The position numbers and the translations under genes are program-made. Shown here piece after piece: positions 33,475 to 42,316 of a stretch of DNA of 46,841 bases. The DNA lies in the NCBI GenBank assembly GCA_043810345.1, contig JBDROF010000098.1, forward strand, positions 1 to 46,841, in the 5' to 3' direction. The DNA is from QYOJ01 sp043810345 (GTDB taxonomy: Bacteria; Bacteroidota; Bacteroidia; Bacteroidales; FEN-979). The notes beneath the pieces were generated by a model. The model saw nothing but the letters and a program-made list of their open reading frames with translations. It made no database searches and had not been told where the DNA came from. The first letter of the stretch is position 1; each line of letters begins with the position of its first letter.

Positions 33475-34762
33475 TATCCACAAAGGGGATCGTACTGCCA
33501 TACTCGGCGTTGATCACCTCAATCAAATAGTTGGCAGCTACTGCATTCCCCCGGGCGTTCAGGTGGATCCCATCCAGGGAGAAGGCACCTCCTGTGACAA
33601 ACTTGGCATTCATCCGGATGCCGTCCCACACAATCCCGCTCTGCAGGTTCTTCAGCCTGGTATTCATATCCACAATGGCCAGTCCGTTGGTTTGCGCCAG
33701 TCCGGAAAGGATTTGGTTGTATCCGGCGGTGGCCGTCTGAATGTTGGTGATCTCATCCTGCGTCAATACAAACTGATTTGGGATTGGCCACGGAAGAAAT
33801 GTAATGGCACTGATCAACCCCATTCCATAACACTTCATCGAATCCTGGGGAACCGTCAAAAGAACCAGTTCTCCGGGTTGCATCTGACGTACCTTGAAGA
33901 GCGGATGAGGGGATGTCGGATCCGGCACCAGGAATGGGTTTTGGCCTACCTGATAGGTAAATGGCAAACCATACAGCGACATGGCGAAATTGACCGAATC
34001 TACCAGGGTCTGACGTGGGAGTACCAGTCCGTTATAGGGGATGGTGTTAAAGAAGGGGATCGAGGTGATATCCGGGATGTTGGCGATCACTCCTTTTGTC
34101 CCGGTCCCAACCAGGCTCTGTACCACGACACCCATGGCATATCCGTAAGTTTGCGGGCCGGTAATGGTATCTCCAACACCTCCTGACGTAGCATACCCAA
34201 GCACATCGTTACTCCCAAGCCAGAGGGCAAAGAAGGTGGGATTGAGTGACGGAATCTCCTGGATCACCATATTGGTAGCTGAAGTGGCAAAACGTGCGTA
34301 ATAGGGATTTAACTGAGCATATCCGGGAACCAGCAGGTGAAATGATTTTGCACCAGGGATTCCAAGGTTGTTCACCTGGTAGCCAACTGGCTGAACCGGA
34401 TCTCTTGGGCCAACGTCAGGTACGGGTCCGAGGGAAGTAGCTCCCGTACAGTCGGTGGAGTATCCAAGTTTCAACCGGGGCATAGATCCCGGAAACTCCA
34501 CTCCAAATTCACTGTTCACGACAGGTTGTACGAAAGCACCACCACCTGCCAGTTTAAATTGTTCGGCCAGGAGGTTCGGGATAGAGTTCTGTTGTGCTGA
34601 CTTATACAATGCTCCGTCGGTCAATCCGGCAACCAGTGAGTTCCCTACCGATACAAAACGGGAAAAGTCCGCGCTGCCCTTATTGGGCGACAACTCGTCG
34701 ATCTTGGGTTCGCAACCGGCAAGAATGACGAGGGAAAACAGGATATATAGTAGTTTTTTCAT
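33443..34762 (-). CDS. SGNH/GDSL-type hydrolase lipoprotein
   Basis: 439 residues from ATG 34762; a longer GTG start at 34771 adds only three residues and is less likely. MKKLLYILFSLVILAGC is a lipoprotein signal with lipobox Cys17. The SGNH blocks appear as FVSVGNSLVAG (nucleophile Ser in GNSL), FALWLGSNDVLGYA (block III Asn) and DGIHLNARGNAVAANYLIEVIN (catalytic Asp/His). Probable esterase or lipase at the outer membrane. It follows the FadL-type porin gene by 20 bp, so a role in handling lipids that pass through that porin is plausible but inferred. Confidence 0.88.
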   Translation of the reverse strand: MKKLLYILFSLVILAGCEPKIDELSPNKGSADFSRFVSVGNSLVAGLTDGALYKSAQQNSIPNLLAEQFKLAGGGAFVQPVVNSEFGVEFPGSMPRLKLGYSTDCTGATSLGPVPDVGPRDPVQPVGYQVNNLGIPGAKSFHLLVPGYAQLNPYYARFATSATNMVIQEIPSLNPTFFALWLGSNDVLGYATSGGVGDTITGPQTYGYAMGVVVQSLVGTGTKGVIANIPDITSIPFFNTIPYNGLVLPRQTLVDSVNFAMSLYGLPFTYQVGQNPFLVPDPTSPHPLFKVRQMQPGELVLLTVPQDSMKCYGMGLISAITFLPWPIPNQFVLTQDEITNIQTATAGYNQILSGLAQTNGLAIVDMNTRLKNLQSGIVWDGIRMNAKFVTGGAFSLDGIHLNARGNAVAANYLIEVINAEYGSTIPFVDITNYQGVLFP

Positions 34763-34782
34763 ATCGTTCACATTTTAAAAGG

Positions 34783-36009
34783 TTAGAAACTGTAAGATAA
34801 ACCGATACCGGGATTGAAGACGCTGGACTTGTATGTCCCTGAAAAGTTCTCCGGCGAATAGGTCCCTTCCCGTTGTAAACCCATTATATACAGAAATGCA
34901 GCGTCGATGCTGAATCCCTTGAAGGGGTATACCGACAGACCGGCCGTCAGCGCGATCTGGTTCATACTGGGGGTTTGCGGATTGAGGTATCCGTCGGGTA
35001 CCGGAGATGGGTCGTAATACCCACCAAGCCGAACAGTCACAATGTCATTGACCTTGTACTGCGCACCAATCCGTGGGATCAGCTTGTTCTCATACATGGC
35101 GGGAGCATAGGATTTGTCGAGGGCAGCAGTCTTGGTTTTGAAATCAAACACCAGGGTATCATAGGCGCCCCAGAAGACATAACAGAGGTTGATGCCGATC
35201 ATCAACTTCTCTTTGATCTCGTAAGAGATCCCGAAATCGAGGTTAGCCGGTAAGGGAAGAGAGGTTGCTACTTTCTGATCAGGGAAGTTGGATTGCATGG
35301 ATGCAGGTACCGTAAAGGTTGCATCCGCATCATCTACGACCATGTTAATCTTGGAGCGGTAATCAACGCCGATGTTCAGCCCCTTGACCGGCCTGACCAG
35401 GATCCCTCCGTTGAAACCGACATTATAGGTGCTCCCTTTAATGTTAATCTTTCCTTCCGCACCATTCTGACCTTCGAGGGGAAGCGCTTTGTTCAGTTCC
35501 ACATTCCCGATGGCTAATACAAGACCCATTCCGATACTGAAAACATCTTTGATCTTATACGAAAAAGATGGCTGCACCGTGATGGCTTTGAACGCCAGGT
35601 TCTGGATCAGGTAACGGCCCTGCCATTCATCTCCCCAGGAGAATTTGTTGCCGTAAGGGGTATTCACGGCAAACCCGATACTAAGATCATCGAAGGGCTT
35701 AAACCCGAAATAGAAGTATAAAGGAGTGTTGATGATGCTCTCAATGTTGTACTGACCCATCACATCTTTGGGCTGAAATGTGGTGCGAACCATCAGCAGG
35801 CTGACTCCTCCCGAAAGGCTGAACCTGTCCTGCACAAAGGCTGCAGCACCCGGATTGTAAAAGAAGCTGCTGGCATCGTAGGTCAAAGAGGTGCCGATAA
35901 GGCCCATCCCGATGTTACGCATGCTATGCAAGCCCACCTGATATCCACCACCAAAGGCTGTGGATGCCGCCAGACAAACGCCCAGCAACAAAGTTGTAAA
36001 TCTCCGCAT
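34783..36009 (-). CDS. OmpP1/FadL/TodX-family outer-membrane transporter
   Basis: 408 residues, signal peptide 1-20 (STAFGGGYQ). The N-terminal hatch region GGYQVGLHSMRNIGMGLIGTSLTYDASSFFYNPGAAAF is typical of FadL. The rest is alternating beta-barrel strands (FSYKIKDVFSIGMGLVLAIG, LDFGISYEIKEKLMIGINLCYVFWGAYDTL) ending in an aromatic C-terminal strand (GIGLSYSF). Family role: diffusion of hydrophobic substrates such as long-chain fatty acids across the outer membrane. First gene of a pair with the SGNH lipoprotein. Confidence 0.92.
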   Translation of the reverse strand: MRRFTTLLLGVCLAASTAFGGGYQVGLHSMRNIGMGLIGTSLTYDASSFFYNPGAAAFVQDRFSLSGGVSLLMVRTTFQPKDVMGQYNIESIINTPLYFYFGFKPFDDLSIGFAVNTPYGNKFSWGDEWQGRYLIQNLAFKAITVQPSFSYKIKDVFSIGMGLVLAIGNVELNKALPLEGQNGAEGKINIKGSTYNVGFNGGILVRPVKGLNIGVDYRSKINMVVDDADATFTVPASMQSNFPDQKVATSLPLPANLDFGISYEIKEKLMIGINLCYVFWGAYDTLVFDFKTKTAALDKSYAPAMYENKLIPRIGAQYKVNDIVTVRLGGYYDPSPVPDGYLNPQTPSMNQIALTAGLSVYPFKGFSIDAAFLYIMGLQREGTYSPENFSGTYKSSVFNPGIGLSYSF

Positions 36010-36095
36010 AGTGTTCTGTTTTTGGTTTATACTTGGCGCAATATTACATAATTATATTTAATAATATGAATTCCGGAATAAAATTATGTTAGGGT

Positions 36096-36135
36096 GTTCC
36101 CCTCACCCCCTCACCCCCTCACCCCATCACCTCTT
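36096..36135. repeat. Octamer array (CACCCCCT) upstream of the Smr gene
   Basis: GTTCCCCT, CACCCCCT twice, CACCCCAT, CACCTCTT in 8-bp phase, ending 7 bp before a TATCTTTG promoter element. Confidence 0.85.
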
Positions 36136-36141
36136 TTATCG

Positions 36142-36149
36142 TATCTTTG
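36142..36149 (+). promoter_or_regulatory. Candidate -7 element TATCTTTG for the Smr-domain gene
   Basis: Exact TAnnTTTG match, 23 bp before the ATG, placed just downstream of the octamer array, as at hldD. Confidence 0.5.
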
Positions 36150-36171
36150 CTCCCCCAAAGCAAAACAACCA

Positions 36172-37287
36172 ATGAAATTACAACCAGGAGATCAGGTAAA
36201 ATTTCTGAACACCACCGGAGGCGGCGTGGTCACGAAAGTCCTGGATAGCCGGATGGTACTGGTGGCCGATAAGGATGGTTTTGAGCTGCCTACCCTGATC
36301 AGTGAACTGGTGAAAATCGACCCCACGGATGCCGGAGCCCGTTTTTTCAAAGAGGATTTTCATACTCCGGTACCGGTAAAAAAGGGAAAGGATCAGGATC
36401 TGGATCAAAATGAGAATCAGGAGAGCCCTATCAATGAAGAGGAGGAACCCGGTCCTGACTACCTGCCCCCGGCCGTGATCCGGAAGCGCACATCGGAAGA
36501 TATCTTCCTGGCCTTTGTGCCTCATGACCAGAAGTGGTTGATTACCGGACTGGTGGACATCTTCCTCATCAACAATACCTCCTTTGATATTATCTATAAC
36601 CTTTTTCACCGGACACCACAGGGACGTTATCATGGGGTGGATTATGGCTCTCTTTTTGCCGGCACACGTACTCTTCTTGCTACGGTAGATCGCGAAAGTC
36701 TGACACAATGGACAATTGGATCCCTGCAGTTTCTATTTCATAAAGAGCAGCTGAAAGAGATTATTCCGCCATTCAATTCCGAGTTTCAGATCGAGGGGAA
36801 GAAATTTCACAAAGAGGGCGCATATCGTGAGTCTTCCCTGGTAAACGCAAAAGGGATCATTACCAGAGTGGTCTCTCTTACAAGTTTTCTCGAAGAGAAC
36901 CGACCCCTCCTGAAGAATGACCAGGAGCCGGGACACATGCAAGCCTCTTCAGCAATGGACCTGGAGCCTTCGGTCATCTTCTCCCATCAGACTCAAACGC
37001 GGGAAGCGGTGGTGGACCTGCACATTCATGAATTGATCGAAGACCCGTCGAACCTGGAAAAATCAGAAATCCTCGACGTTCAGAAACACTACTTCATCCG
37101 TTGCCTCGATGCAGCGGTTGCCAATAACTTCCTGAATGTGGTATTCATTCATGGAGTGGGTAACGGGATCCTGCGGAGTGTGCTTATCGATCACCTGAAA
37201 AAAACAGAGGGCATCGAATGGTTCGATGCCCCCATGGCGATGTATGGCGTGGGCGCCATTGAAGTTCGTATCCCTCACAACCGGTAA
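36172..37287 (+). CDS. DUF2027 / Smr-domain protein
   Basis: 371 residues from ATG 36172 (MKLQPGDQVKFLN); the longer frame to 36094 is translated octamer repeat. An N-terminal SH3-like beta region (PGDQVKFLNTTGGGVVTKVLDSRMVLVADKDGFELP) is followed by an acidic linker (about 80-115) and a central DUF2027 beta domain (IFLAFVPHDQ to QFLFHKEQL). The C-terminal Smr domain (about 285-371) has DLHIHEL, HGVGNGILRSVL and GAIEVRI. Smr domains are nucleases in MutS2-type proteins, and the HGxGxG motif is present (HGVGNG). Family-level function in Bacteroidota is not established. Confidence 0.9.
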   Translation: MKLQPGDQVKFLNTTGGGVVTKVLDSRMVLVADKDGFELPTLISELVKIDPTDAGARFFKEDFHTPVPVKKGKDQDLDQNENQESPINEEEEPGPDYLPPAVIRKRTSEDIFLAFVPHDQKWLITGLVDIFLINNTSFDIIYNLFHRTPQGRYHGVDYGSLFAGTRTLLATVDRESLTQWTIGSLQFLFHKEQLKEIIPPFNSEFQIEGKKFHKEGAYRESSLVNAKGIITRVVSLTSFLEENRPLLKNDQEPGHMQASSAMDLEPSVIFSHQTQTREAVVDLHIHELIEDPSNLEKSEILDVQKHYFIRCLDAAVANNFLNVVFIHGVGNGILRSVLIDHLKKTEGIEWFDAPMAMYGVGAIEVRIPHNR

Positions 37288-38979
37288 TTACCGGCTTACA
37301 GAGACCTTCTTCGTATAGACTTTATTCCCTGTGGTTAACTGAAGTATGTAAACCCCCGGAACAAGGTTTCCGGCATCAATCTCAACCTGATGTTCTCCGG
37401 AGTCCAGGTAACCCGGTTGGTAACTCCGCACCTTCTGACCAAAGATGTTGAACAGATTCAGCTCGACATGGCAGGGATTTACCAGGTAGAAAGAAGCCAT
37501 GGTGATGCCAGCAGCAGGATTGGGGTAGACCTGCAGTGCCCGCGTCTGATCAAACAGATCGTGCGCCGAAACCACGTTGGCGTTAAACTCGGTCATCTCA
37601 TAATAGCTGAAAGGTCCGCCCATCACGATCTCGGTCCCCTGGTCGTCCTGCAGGAGGTAAAGGCCATTGCCGTTGCTGCAGCAGATACCATTCCCGCCGC
37701 TGTCGTAAATGGTGAAGGTGTAACATCCCTCTTCAGTAATATAAATTGTATCGCGGTGCACTACATTGGGTATTGTATAAGGGCCGCCACTGGCAACCAC
37801 GATTCCCTGCGCATCTGTCACATCCCAGGTGGTCTCTTCCGGGGCATTGTCGGTTTTCAGGAACAGGATCAGGGTTAAGGTGGTGGCCGGAGCTTCTTCA
37901 ATGGCCAGGTTGAGCGTGTCGTTCTTCGGATATTCGTCAGCGTTGTTATTGGGGTTATCTGTGAAGACATTCAGCGTATTGTTCGCTTCAGGGGTAAAAC
38001 TGTAATCAGGGAGGTCGATGACCACCTTCTCCAGGGGGCCTATACTTCCTGTCCAGTTTTCGGTCACTACCGTTCCACCATTGACTTCATAATTCAGGTC
38101 AAACGAGGTGATGGTGTTGTTCCCGTTGTTCCGCACAGTGACAACGGGAGCTACCACTCCGCTGCAGTTCGTAATGGAGACGTTCTCTATCTCAAGTACC
38201 TGCAAGTCCCTGTCATACGGGAGAACGATTGCATTGGTGGAGCTGTTGGCAGCCTGGTGAACCTCCTTGGTGGTGTTATTCTGAATGAACCCTACACCCA
38301 TGAGTTCATCAATGTCGTACACCTGATCAGGTTCAAATGGCCAGCTGGTCTCAATGATGACATAATCACCGGCCTCAAAGGCGGGCAAGGAGGTGCCGTT
38401 CTTGGTGGGAAGCATCTTCTTCATCACATGGTCGAAACTCGTCTCTCCGTTGGTTCCGGGAGGACTGGCAAACTGTACCAGCTCCTCGATCACCACGTTG
38501 TGAGCAACCAGGTTTCCACTGACATCCTGTGTGGCTTGTGCAACCATCGTAAGAAAGATCTCATCCTGGGCCGGGGAGATCGTATGCTGGAGCGAAATCT
38601 CAAATGGTGAAGAGACGTTGCTCCGGTTGGAGATCACCGGCCATTGCAGGCTATTTCCGTTTCCGTTGTAAACATTCCCATCCACAACGGAATTGGGAAC
38701 TGCGTTTACGTTGTAATAGGTACGCCTGGCGTTGTTGTCTATGGTGTTAGCCAGGTACATAGGATCGTTCCCGGGGGCCGGCCAGCTCATATGATAGAAG
38801 ATCGCGGTAAAGATAGTGGGATAGGACATTAACCACCCATGAATTTTGATATTTGCCGACACACAGGGACCACAGGTGGAGGATGTAAATTCTTCCAGTA
38901 ACACCAGTCGCTGTGACTGTCCGAAACTAAAAGAAAACTGGAAAAAAAACAGGATCAAAAGAAAGGATAATTTTTTCAT
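37288..38979 (-). CDS. Omp28-type thioredoxin-fold secreted protein, T9SS cargo
   Basis: 563 residues. Signal peptide 1-20. A thioredoxin-like domain follows directly, with LLEEFTSSTCGPCVSAN (CGPC, Cys36/Cys39) and a YYNVNAVPNSVVDG cis-Pro-like segment, the arrangement of Omp28-related proteins (to about residue 245). Then come an Ig/CARDB-like domain (about 260-350, VLEIENVSITNCSGVVAPVVTVRNNGN) and a beta domain with YTFTIYDSGGNGICC. A T9SS sorting domain starts at LQVYPNPAAG. The intact CxxC suggests a redox role, perhaps disulfide handling of secreted cargo. A near-consensus -7 (TATCTTTA, 39015-39022) lies upstream. Confidence 0.9.
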   Translation of the reverse strand: MKKLSFLLILFFFQFSFSFGQSQRLVLLEEFTSSTCGPCVSANIKIHGWLMSYPTIFTAIFYHMSWPAPGNDPMYLANTIDNNARRTYYNVNAVPNSVVDGNVYNGNGNSLQWPVISNRSNVSSPFEISLQHTISPAQDEIFLTMVAQATQDVSGNLVAHNVVIEELVQFASPPGTNGETSFDHVMKKMLPTKNGTSLPAFEAGDYVIIETSWPFEPDQVYDIDELMGVGFIQNNTTKEVHQAANSSTNAIVLPYDRDLQVLEIENVSITNCSGVVAPVVTVRNNGNNTITSFDLNYEVNGGTVVTENWTGSIGPLEKVVIDLPDYSFTPEANNTLNVFTDNPNNNADEYPKNDTLNLAIEEAPATTLTLILFLKTDNAPEETTWDVTDAQGIVVASGGPYTIPNVVHRDTIYITEEGCYTFTIYDSGGNGICCSNGNGLYLLQDDQGTEIVMGGPFSYYEMTEFNANVVSAHDLFDQTRALQVYPNPAAGITMASFYLVNPCHVELNLFNIFGQKVRSYQPGYLDSGEHQVEIDAGNLVPGVYILQLTTGNKVYTKKVSVSR

Positions 38980-39094
38980 GGGAAACAGATTTTAATGAAT
39001 GTAATTTACACCTGTAAAGATACCACTTTTCACAATTGGTTGCCTGTTCGTTCCAAAAAAAAGGAAACATTTACGTAAATAGGTTTTAATGTAT

Positions 39095-39102
39095 TATCTT
39101 TG
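39095..39102 (+). promoter_or_regulatory. Candidate -7 element TATCTTTG for the small T9SS cargo gene
   Basis: Exact TAnnTTTG match on the plus strand, 47 bp before the ATG, in the 170-bp divergent gap with the Omp28-like gene. Confidence 0.5.
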
Positions 39103-39149
39103 CAGTCAAACCAATAACCATTTAACGAGCGTAATAAACCTTTTTAGCG

Positions 39150-39872
39150 ATGAAAAAACTTGTCCTGTTGATTTTCCTGTTGCATGAGGTTGTTTTCCTG
39201 GGCTATACCCAGAATCTCTCCCTGATCCACGAAGGCAATCCCGTTCCCAATAACGGTACGGTGACCTATACCGGTGAACCCACCACACTGGTGATCGATG
39301 CCCAAATCGGCGTTACGAATAATGGTCCAGGCCTGCTTAGTGTCATGTGCAAAAAAGAAGAGATTTCCTTAATCCCGTTGACGATTAATACCTTTTGCTG
39401 GGATAACTGCTATCCGCCCGACATCTATGTATCTCTGGGACCCCTTGATATCACCCCTGGCGAAACCAATACGGCTTTCTTAGGGGAGTATGCCCCGGAT
39501 TCCCATCCCGGACAGAGCGTGATCCGTTACACTTTTTTTGTCATGAACAATCCCAATGATTCTGTCTGTTTCCGGGCATTGTATAATGCCTATCCGCTGG
39601 GGATAGAGGGACGCCAGGGAATAGCCACGCTTTCCAACGCCTACCCGAACCCGGCCAATACCCAGGCTTCCTGCAGGTACGCTGTGGAGAACGGCACCAC
39701 CGCTCTGCTGTTGGTACGCAATGTGCTAGGTACTGTTGTAAACGAAATCCTGCTAACCGGTAAAGGGGAGGTACAGATCCCGACCCGGGATCTTTCTGAA
39801 GGGATCTATTTTTACAGCCTCGTGGTCAACGGACAAACGCAATCAACCCGGAAACTGGTCGTTTCACACTAA
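39150..39872 (+). CDS. Small secreted T9SS cargo protein, function unknown
   Basis: 240 residues. Signal peptide 1-21 (MKKLVLLIFLLHEVVFLGYTQ). One beta-sandwich-like domain (about 22-150) with four Cys (CKK, FCWDNC, DSVCF) that may form disulfides. A T9SS type A sorting domain follows from LSNAYPNPANTQ to KLVVSH. No enzymatic motif. Its last 4 bp overlap the 3' end of the convergent metK. Confidence 0.85.
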   Translation: MKKLVLLIFLLHEVVFLGYTQNLSLIHEGNPVPNNGTVTYTGEPTTLVIDAQIGVTNNGPGLLSVMCKKEEISLIPLTINTFCWDNCYPPDIYVSLGPLDITPGETNTAFLGEYAPDSHPGQSVIRYTFFVMNNPNDSVCFRALYNAYPLGIEGRQGIATLSNAYPNPANTQASCRYAVENGTTALLLVRNVLGTVVNEILLTGKGEVQIPTRDLSEGIYFYSLVVNGQTQSTRKLVVSH

Positions 39873-41215
39873 TCTATCTTAAACTCTTTCTTTAGTCTAT
39901 CCACATAATCGAGCTTCTCCCAGGAAAAGAAGTCTACTCTTTTCTGGTAGATCTCTTTGGTGTTGTTATTCCCTTTCCTGGGTTTGGATCCCTTAACCGG
40001 ATAATAGACGTCGACGGCTTTGGTGAAGGGATCCCGGCCAAAATGGCCATAGGAAGCCGTAGGAAGGAAGACCGGGTTTTTCAGTCCGAACCGCTCAATG
40101 ATGGCATACGGACGCATATCGAACACCTTGTCGATTTTTACAGCAATCTCTCCGTCGGTCAGGGGCTTTCCCTTTTTATCCTTCACCTTGGCCGTACCGA
40201 AGGTATTCACATAGATACCTACCGGTTGGGCTACCCCGATGGCATAGGCTACCTGGATCAACATCTGGTCGGCAATGCCTGCAGCCACCATGTTTTTAGC
40301 AATATGACGGGCAGCATAAGCGGCTGAACGGTCCACCTTGGAGGGATCTTTTCCTGAGAATGCACCGCCTCCGTGAGCACCATGACCTCCATAGGTATCA
40401 ACGATGATCTTCCGGCCTGTCAGCCCTGTGTCGCCATGTGGTCCACCGATCACGAACTTACCGGTTGGATTCACAAACAATTTGAAATCCTTGCCAAACA
40501 TCTTTTTGATCCGGGCGGGCAATGTCTTCTTGACCCTGGGGATCAATATCTTCCCGATGTCGGCACGGATCTGATCCTGCATCTTCTTTTCCGCGGCCTT
40601 CACAGCTTTTTCGGATTTGTTGGCCGGAAGGATGAATTCATCATGCTGGGTACTGACCACAATGGCATCAATCCGTAGCGGTCGGCCATTGTCATCATAT
40701 TCAACGGTGACCTGCGATTTAGAATCGGGTCGCAGGTATTTCATCTGCTTTCCTTCCCTGCGAATCTCTGCCAGTTCCTGGAGCAGGATGTGAGCCAACT
40801 CACTTGAAAGAGGCATGTAGTTATCCATTTCGCGACAAGCATAACCAAACATCATCCCCTGATCACCTGCCCCCTGATCCTCTTTCTTTTCACGAACCAC
40901 TCCCTGGTTGATATCCGATGATTGTTCATGAATCGTTGAAATGACTCCGCACGAATCGGTGTCGAAACGGTATTCAGCTTTGGTATATCCAATGTCGCGG
41001 ATCACGCGGCGTGCGGTCTCCTGTACATCTACCCACCCCTCTGTTCGCACCTCTCCGCCACATACCACCAGGCCGGTGGTCACAAAGGTTTCGCAGGCTA
41101 CCTTGGATTCAGGATCCCAGCGTAAAAATTCATCAAGCAGTGCATCCGATATCTGATCGGCCACTTTGTCCGGATGTCCTTCTGAAACGGACTCCGACGT
41201 AAACAAATATCCCAT
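39869..41215 (-). CDS. metK: S-adenosylmethionine synthetase
   Basis: Makes S-adenosylmethionine from ATP and methionine in the cytoplasm. Motifs: FTSESVSEGHPDKVADQISDALLD, GDQGMMFGYA, the glycine-rich GGHGAHGGGAFSGKDPSKVDRSAAYAAR phosphate loop, and FVIGGPHGDTGLTGRKIIVDTYGG. At 448 residues it is longer than the about 385-residue E. coli enzyme, with extra sequence around ARIKKMFGKDFK and at the C-terminus (KPRKGNNNTKEIYQKRVDFFSWEKLDYVDRLKKEF). This is usual for Bacteroidota. Promoter candidate TAGCTTTG lies about 57 bp upstream. Confidence 0.97.
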   Translation of the reverse strand: MGYLFTSESVSEGHPDKVADQISDALLDEFLRWDPESKVACETFVTTGLVVCGGEVRTEGWVDVQETARRVIRDIGYTKAEYRFDTDSCGVISTIHEQSSDINQGVVREKKEDQGAGDQGMMFGYACREMDNYMPLSSELAHILLQELAEIRREGKQMKYLRPDSKSQVTVEYDDNGRPLRIDAIVVSTQHDEFILPANKSEKAVKAAEKKMQDQIRADIGKILIPRVKKTLPARIKKMFGKDFKLFVNPTGKFVIGGPHGDTGLTGRKIIVDTYGGHGAHGGGAFSGKDPSKVDRSAAYAARHIAKNMVAAGIADQMLIQVAYAIGVAQPVGIYVNTFGTAKVKDKKGKPLTDGEIAVKIDKVFDMRPYAIIERFGLKNPVFLPTASYGHFGRDPFTKAVDVYYPVKGSKPRKGNNNTKEIYQKRVDFFSWEKLDYVDRLKKEFKID

Positions 41216-41271
41216 GATTCCGGTCTTTTTTAGTTTGTACTTGGTGAATGGAAGGGGGATTTGATAATTGG

Positions 41272-41279
41272 CAAAGCTA
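41272..41279 (-). promoter_or_regulatory. Candidate -7 element TAGCTTTG for metK
   Basis: Exact TAnnTTTG match on the minus strand, directly downstream of a run of A residues and the AATTACG heptamer array on that strand. Confidence 0.5.
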
Positions 41280-41290
41280 CGTTTTTTTTT

Positions 41291-41360
41291 AATTACGAAT
41301 TACGAATTACGAATTACGAATTTTTCATCGTCTCACGTCTCACGTCTCATGTCTTACGTT
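41291..41360. repeat. Drifting heptamer array between metK and gldA, running into the gldA stop
   Basis: AATTACG four times, AATTTTT, CATCGTC, TCACGTC twice, TCATGTC, TTACGTT, all in one 7-bp phase. The last unit begins exactly at the gldA stop codon (minus TAA, 41356-41354). Confidence 0.9.
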
Positions 41361-42316
41361 TTTGTCAGCTCCTGAAACACCTCCTCCAGCCGCTGCTCGT
41401 CACGTTGCAGGGAGAGGACGGTCAGGCCGTTATCGACCGCAAATTTGAATACCGCTGGCCGGATGTCGATGGCAGAATCGGATTCCAGATGCCAGATGCC
41501 GGATGCCGGATGAAGAACATCTTTTACTCCTATAATTCTTTCCAGCATCTCTTTTGTGACCGGTTTGTCGAACTCTACCCTGATGATGATTTTCGATGAT
41601 TGGATCTTCTGCAGGTTTATGGTTTTATCATCGGCAACGATCCTGCCTTTGTGGATAATGATCGTCCGGTTACAGATCGCCTCCACCTCCTGCATGATGT
41701 GCGTCGACATCATGATCGTCTTCTCACGGCCGATTTCGCGGATCAGGTTCCGGATCTCCACCAGCTGGTTGGGATCGAGACCTGAAGTCGGTTCGTCGAG
41801 GATCAGCACCTCCGGATCGTGCAGCAGCGTTTGTGCCAGTCCTACCCGCTGCCGGAACCCCCTGGAGAGCGCCCCGATCTTCTTGTGCTGTTCCGCCTGG
41901 AGTCCGGTTAACTCAATGATCTTCGAAATACGATTTTCGATTTTCGATCTCCGATTTTCGATCTCCGATTTTCTAATTTCTAATTTCGAATTTCCATTTT
42001 CTTTATGATGAATCCCGGCAATGAAGCCCAGAAACTCCTTCACATACAGATCCAGATAGAGCGGATTGTTCTCCGGCAGATACCCCACCCGTCTCCGTAC
42101 CTCCATTGATTCCTCAAGTACATCAAATCCGCACACGGAGGCCTCTCCGGCAGTAGGAGGGAGGTAACAGGAGAGGATCTTCATCAGGGTGCTTTTCCCG
42201 GCGCCGTTGGGGCCCAGCAGGCCGACCACCTCCCCTGGATTTATTACGAGAGAAATGTCGTCCAGAGCTTTCTGAGTGCCGTATAGCTTGATGATATGAT
42301 CAACGTGGATGGACAT
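41354..42316 (-). CDS. gldA: Gliding-motility/T9SS-associated ABC transporter ATPase GldA, with repeat-derived insertions
   Basis: 320 residues from ATG 42316 (MSIHVDHIIKLYG); a longer frame adds nine unlikely residues. ABC ATPase with Walker A GPNGAGKST, Q-loop YLPENNPLY, signature SRGFRQRVGLA (LSRGF in place of LSGGQ), Walker B VLILDEPTSGLD and H-loop STHIMQEVE. Sequence and length match GldA of the GldAFG transporter in gliding Bacteroidota; gldF and gldG are not in the window. About 25 residues between the Q-loop and signature (KLEIRKSEIENRRSKIENR) are encoded by a heptamer array, and HPASGIWHLESD near the C-terminus by another. Both lie at loops between conserved blocks. Confidence 0.88.
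   Translation of the reverse strand: MSIHVDHIIKLYGTQKALDDISLVINPGEVVGLLGPNGAGKSTLMKILSCYLPPTAGEASVCGFDVLEESMEVRRRVGYLPENNPLYLDLYVKEFLGFIAGIHHKENGNSKLEIRKSEIENRRSKIENRISKIIELTGLQAEQHKKIGALSRGFRQRVGLAQTLLHDPEVLILDEPTSGLDPNQLVEIRNLIREIGREKTIMMSTHIMQEVEAICNRTIIIHKGRIVADDKTINLQKIQSSKIIIRVEFDKPVTKEMLERIIGVKDVLHPASGIWHLESDSAIDIRPAVFKFAVDNGLTVLSLQRDEQRLEEVFQELTKT
41481..41515. repeat. Heptamer array (GATGCCG) inside gldA
   Basis: GATTCCA, GATGCCA, GATGCCG twice, GATGAAG. GATGCCG is the reverse complement of the CGGCATC word at 25.1 and 26.4 kb, and it encodes the same HPASGI peptide. Confidence 0.88.
41931..42007. repeat. Heptamer array (CGATTTT) inside gldA
   Basis: Eleven phased units: CGATTTT twice, CGATCTC, CGATTTT, CGATCTC, CGATTTT, CTAATTT twice, CGAATTT, CCATTTT, CTTTATG. 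It encodes a heptad-like charged peptide within the ATPase. Confidence 0.92.

Noticed and set aside
36094..36171. N-terminal extension of the Smr-domain protein
   Set aside because: It is translated octamer repeat, and a promoter element lies inside it.
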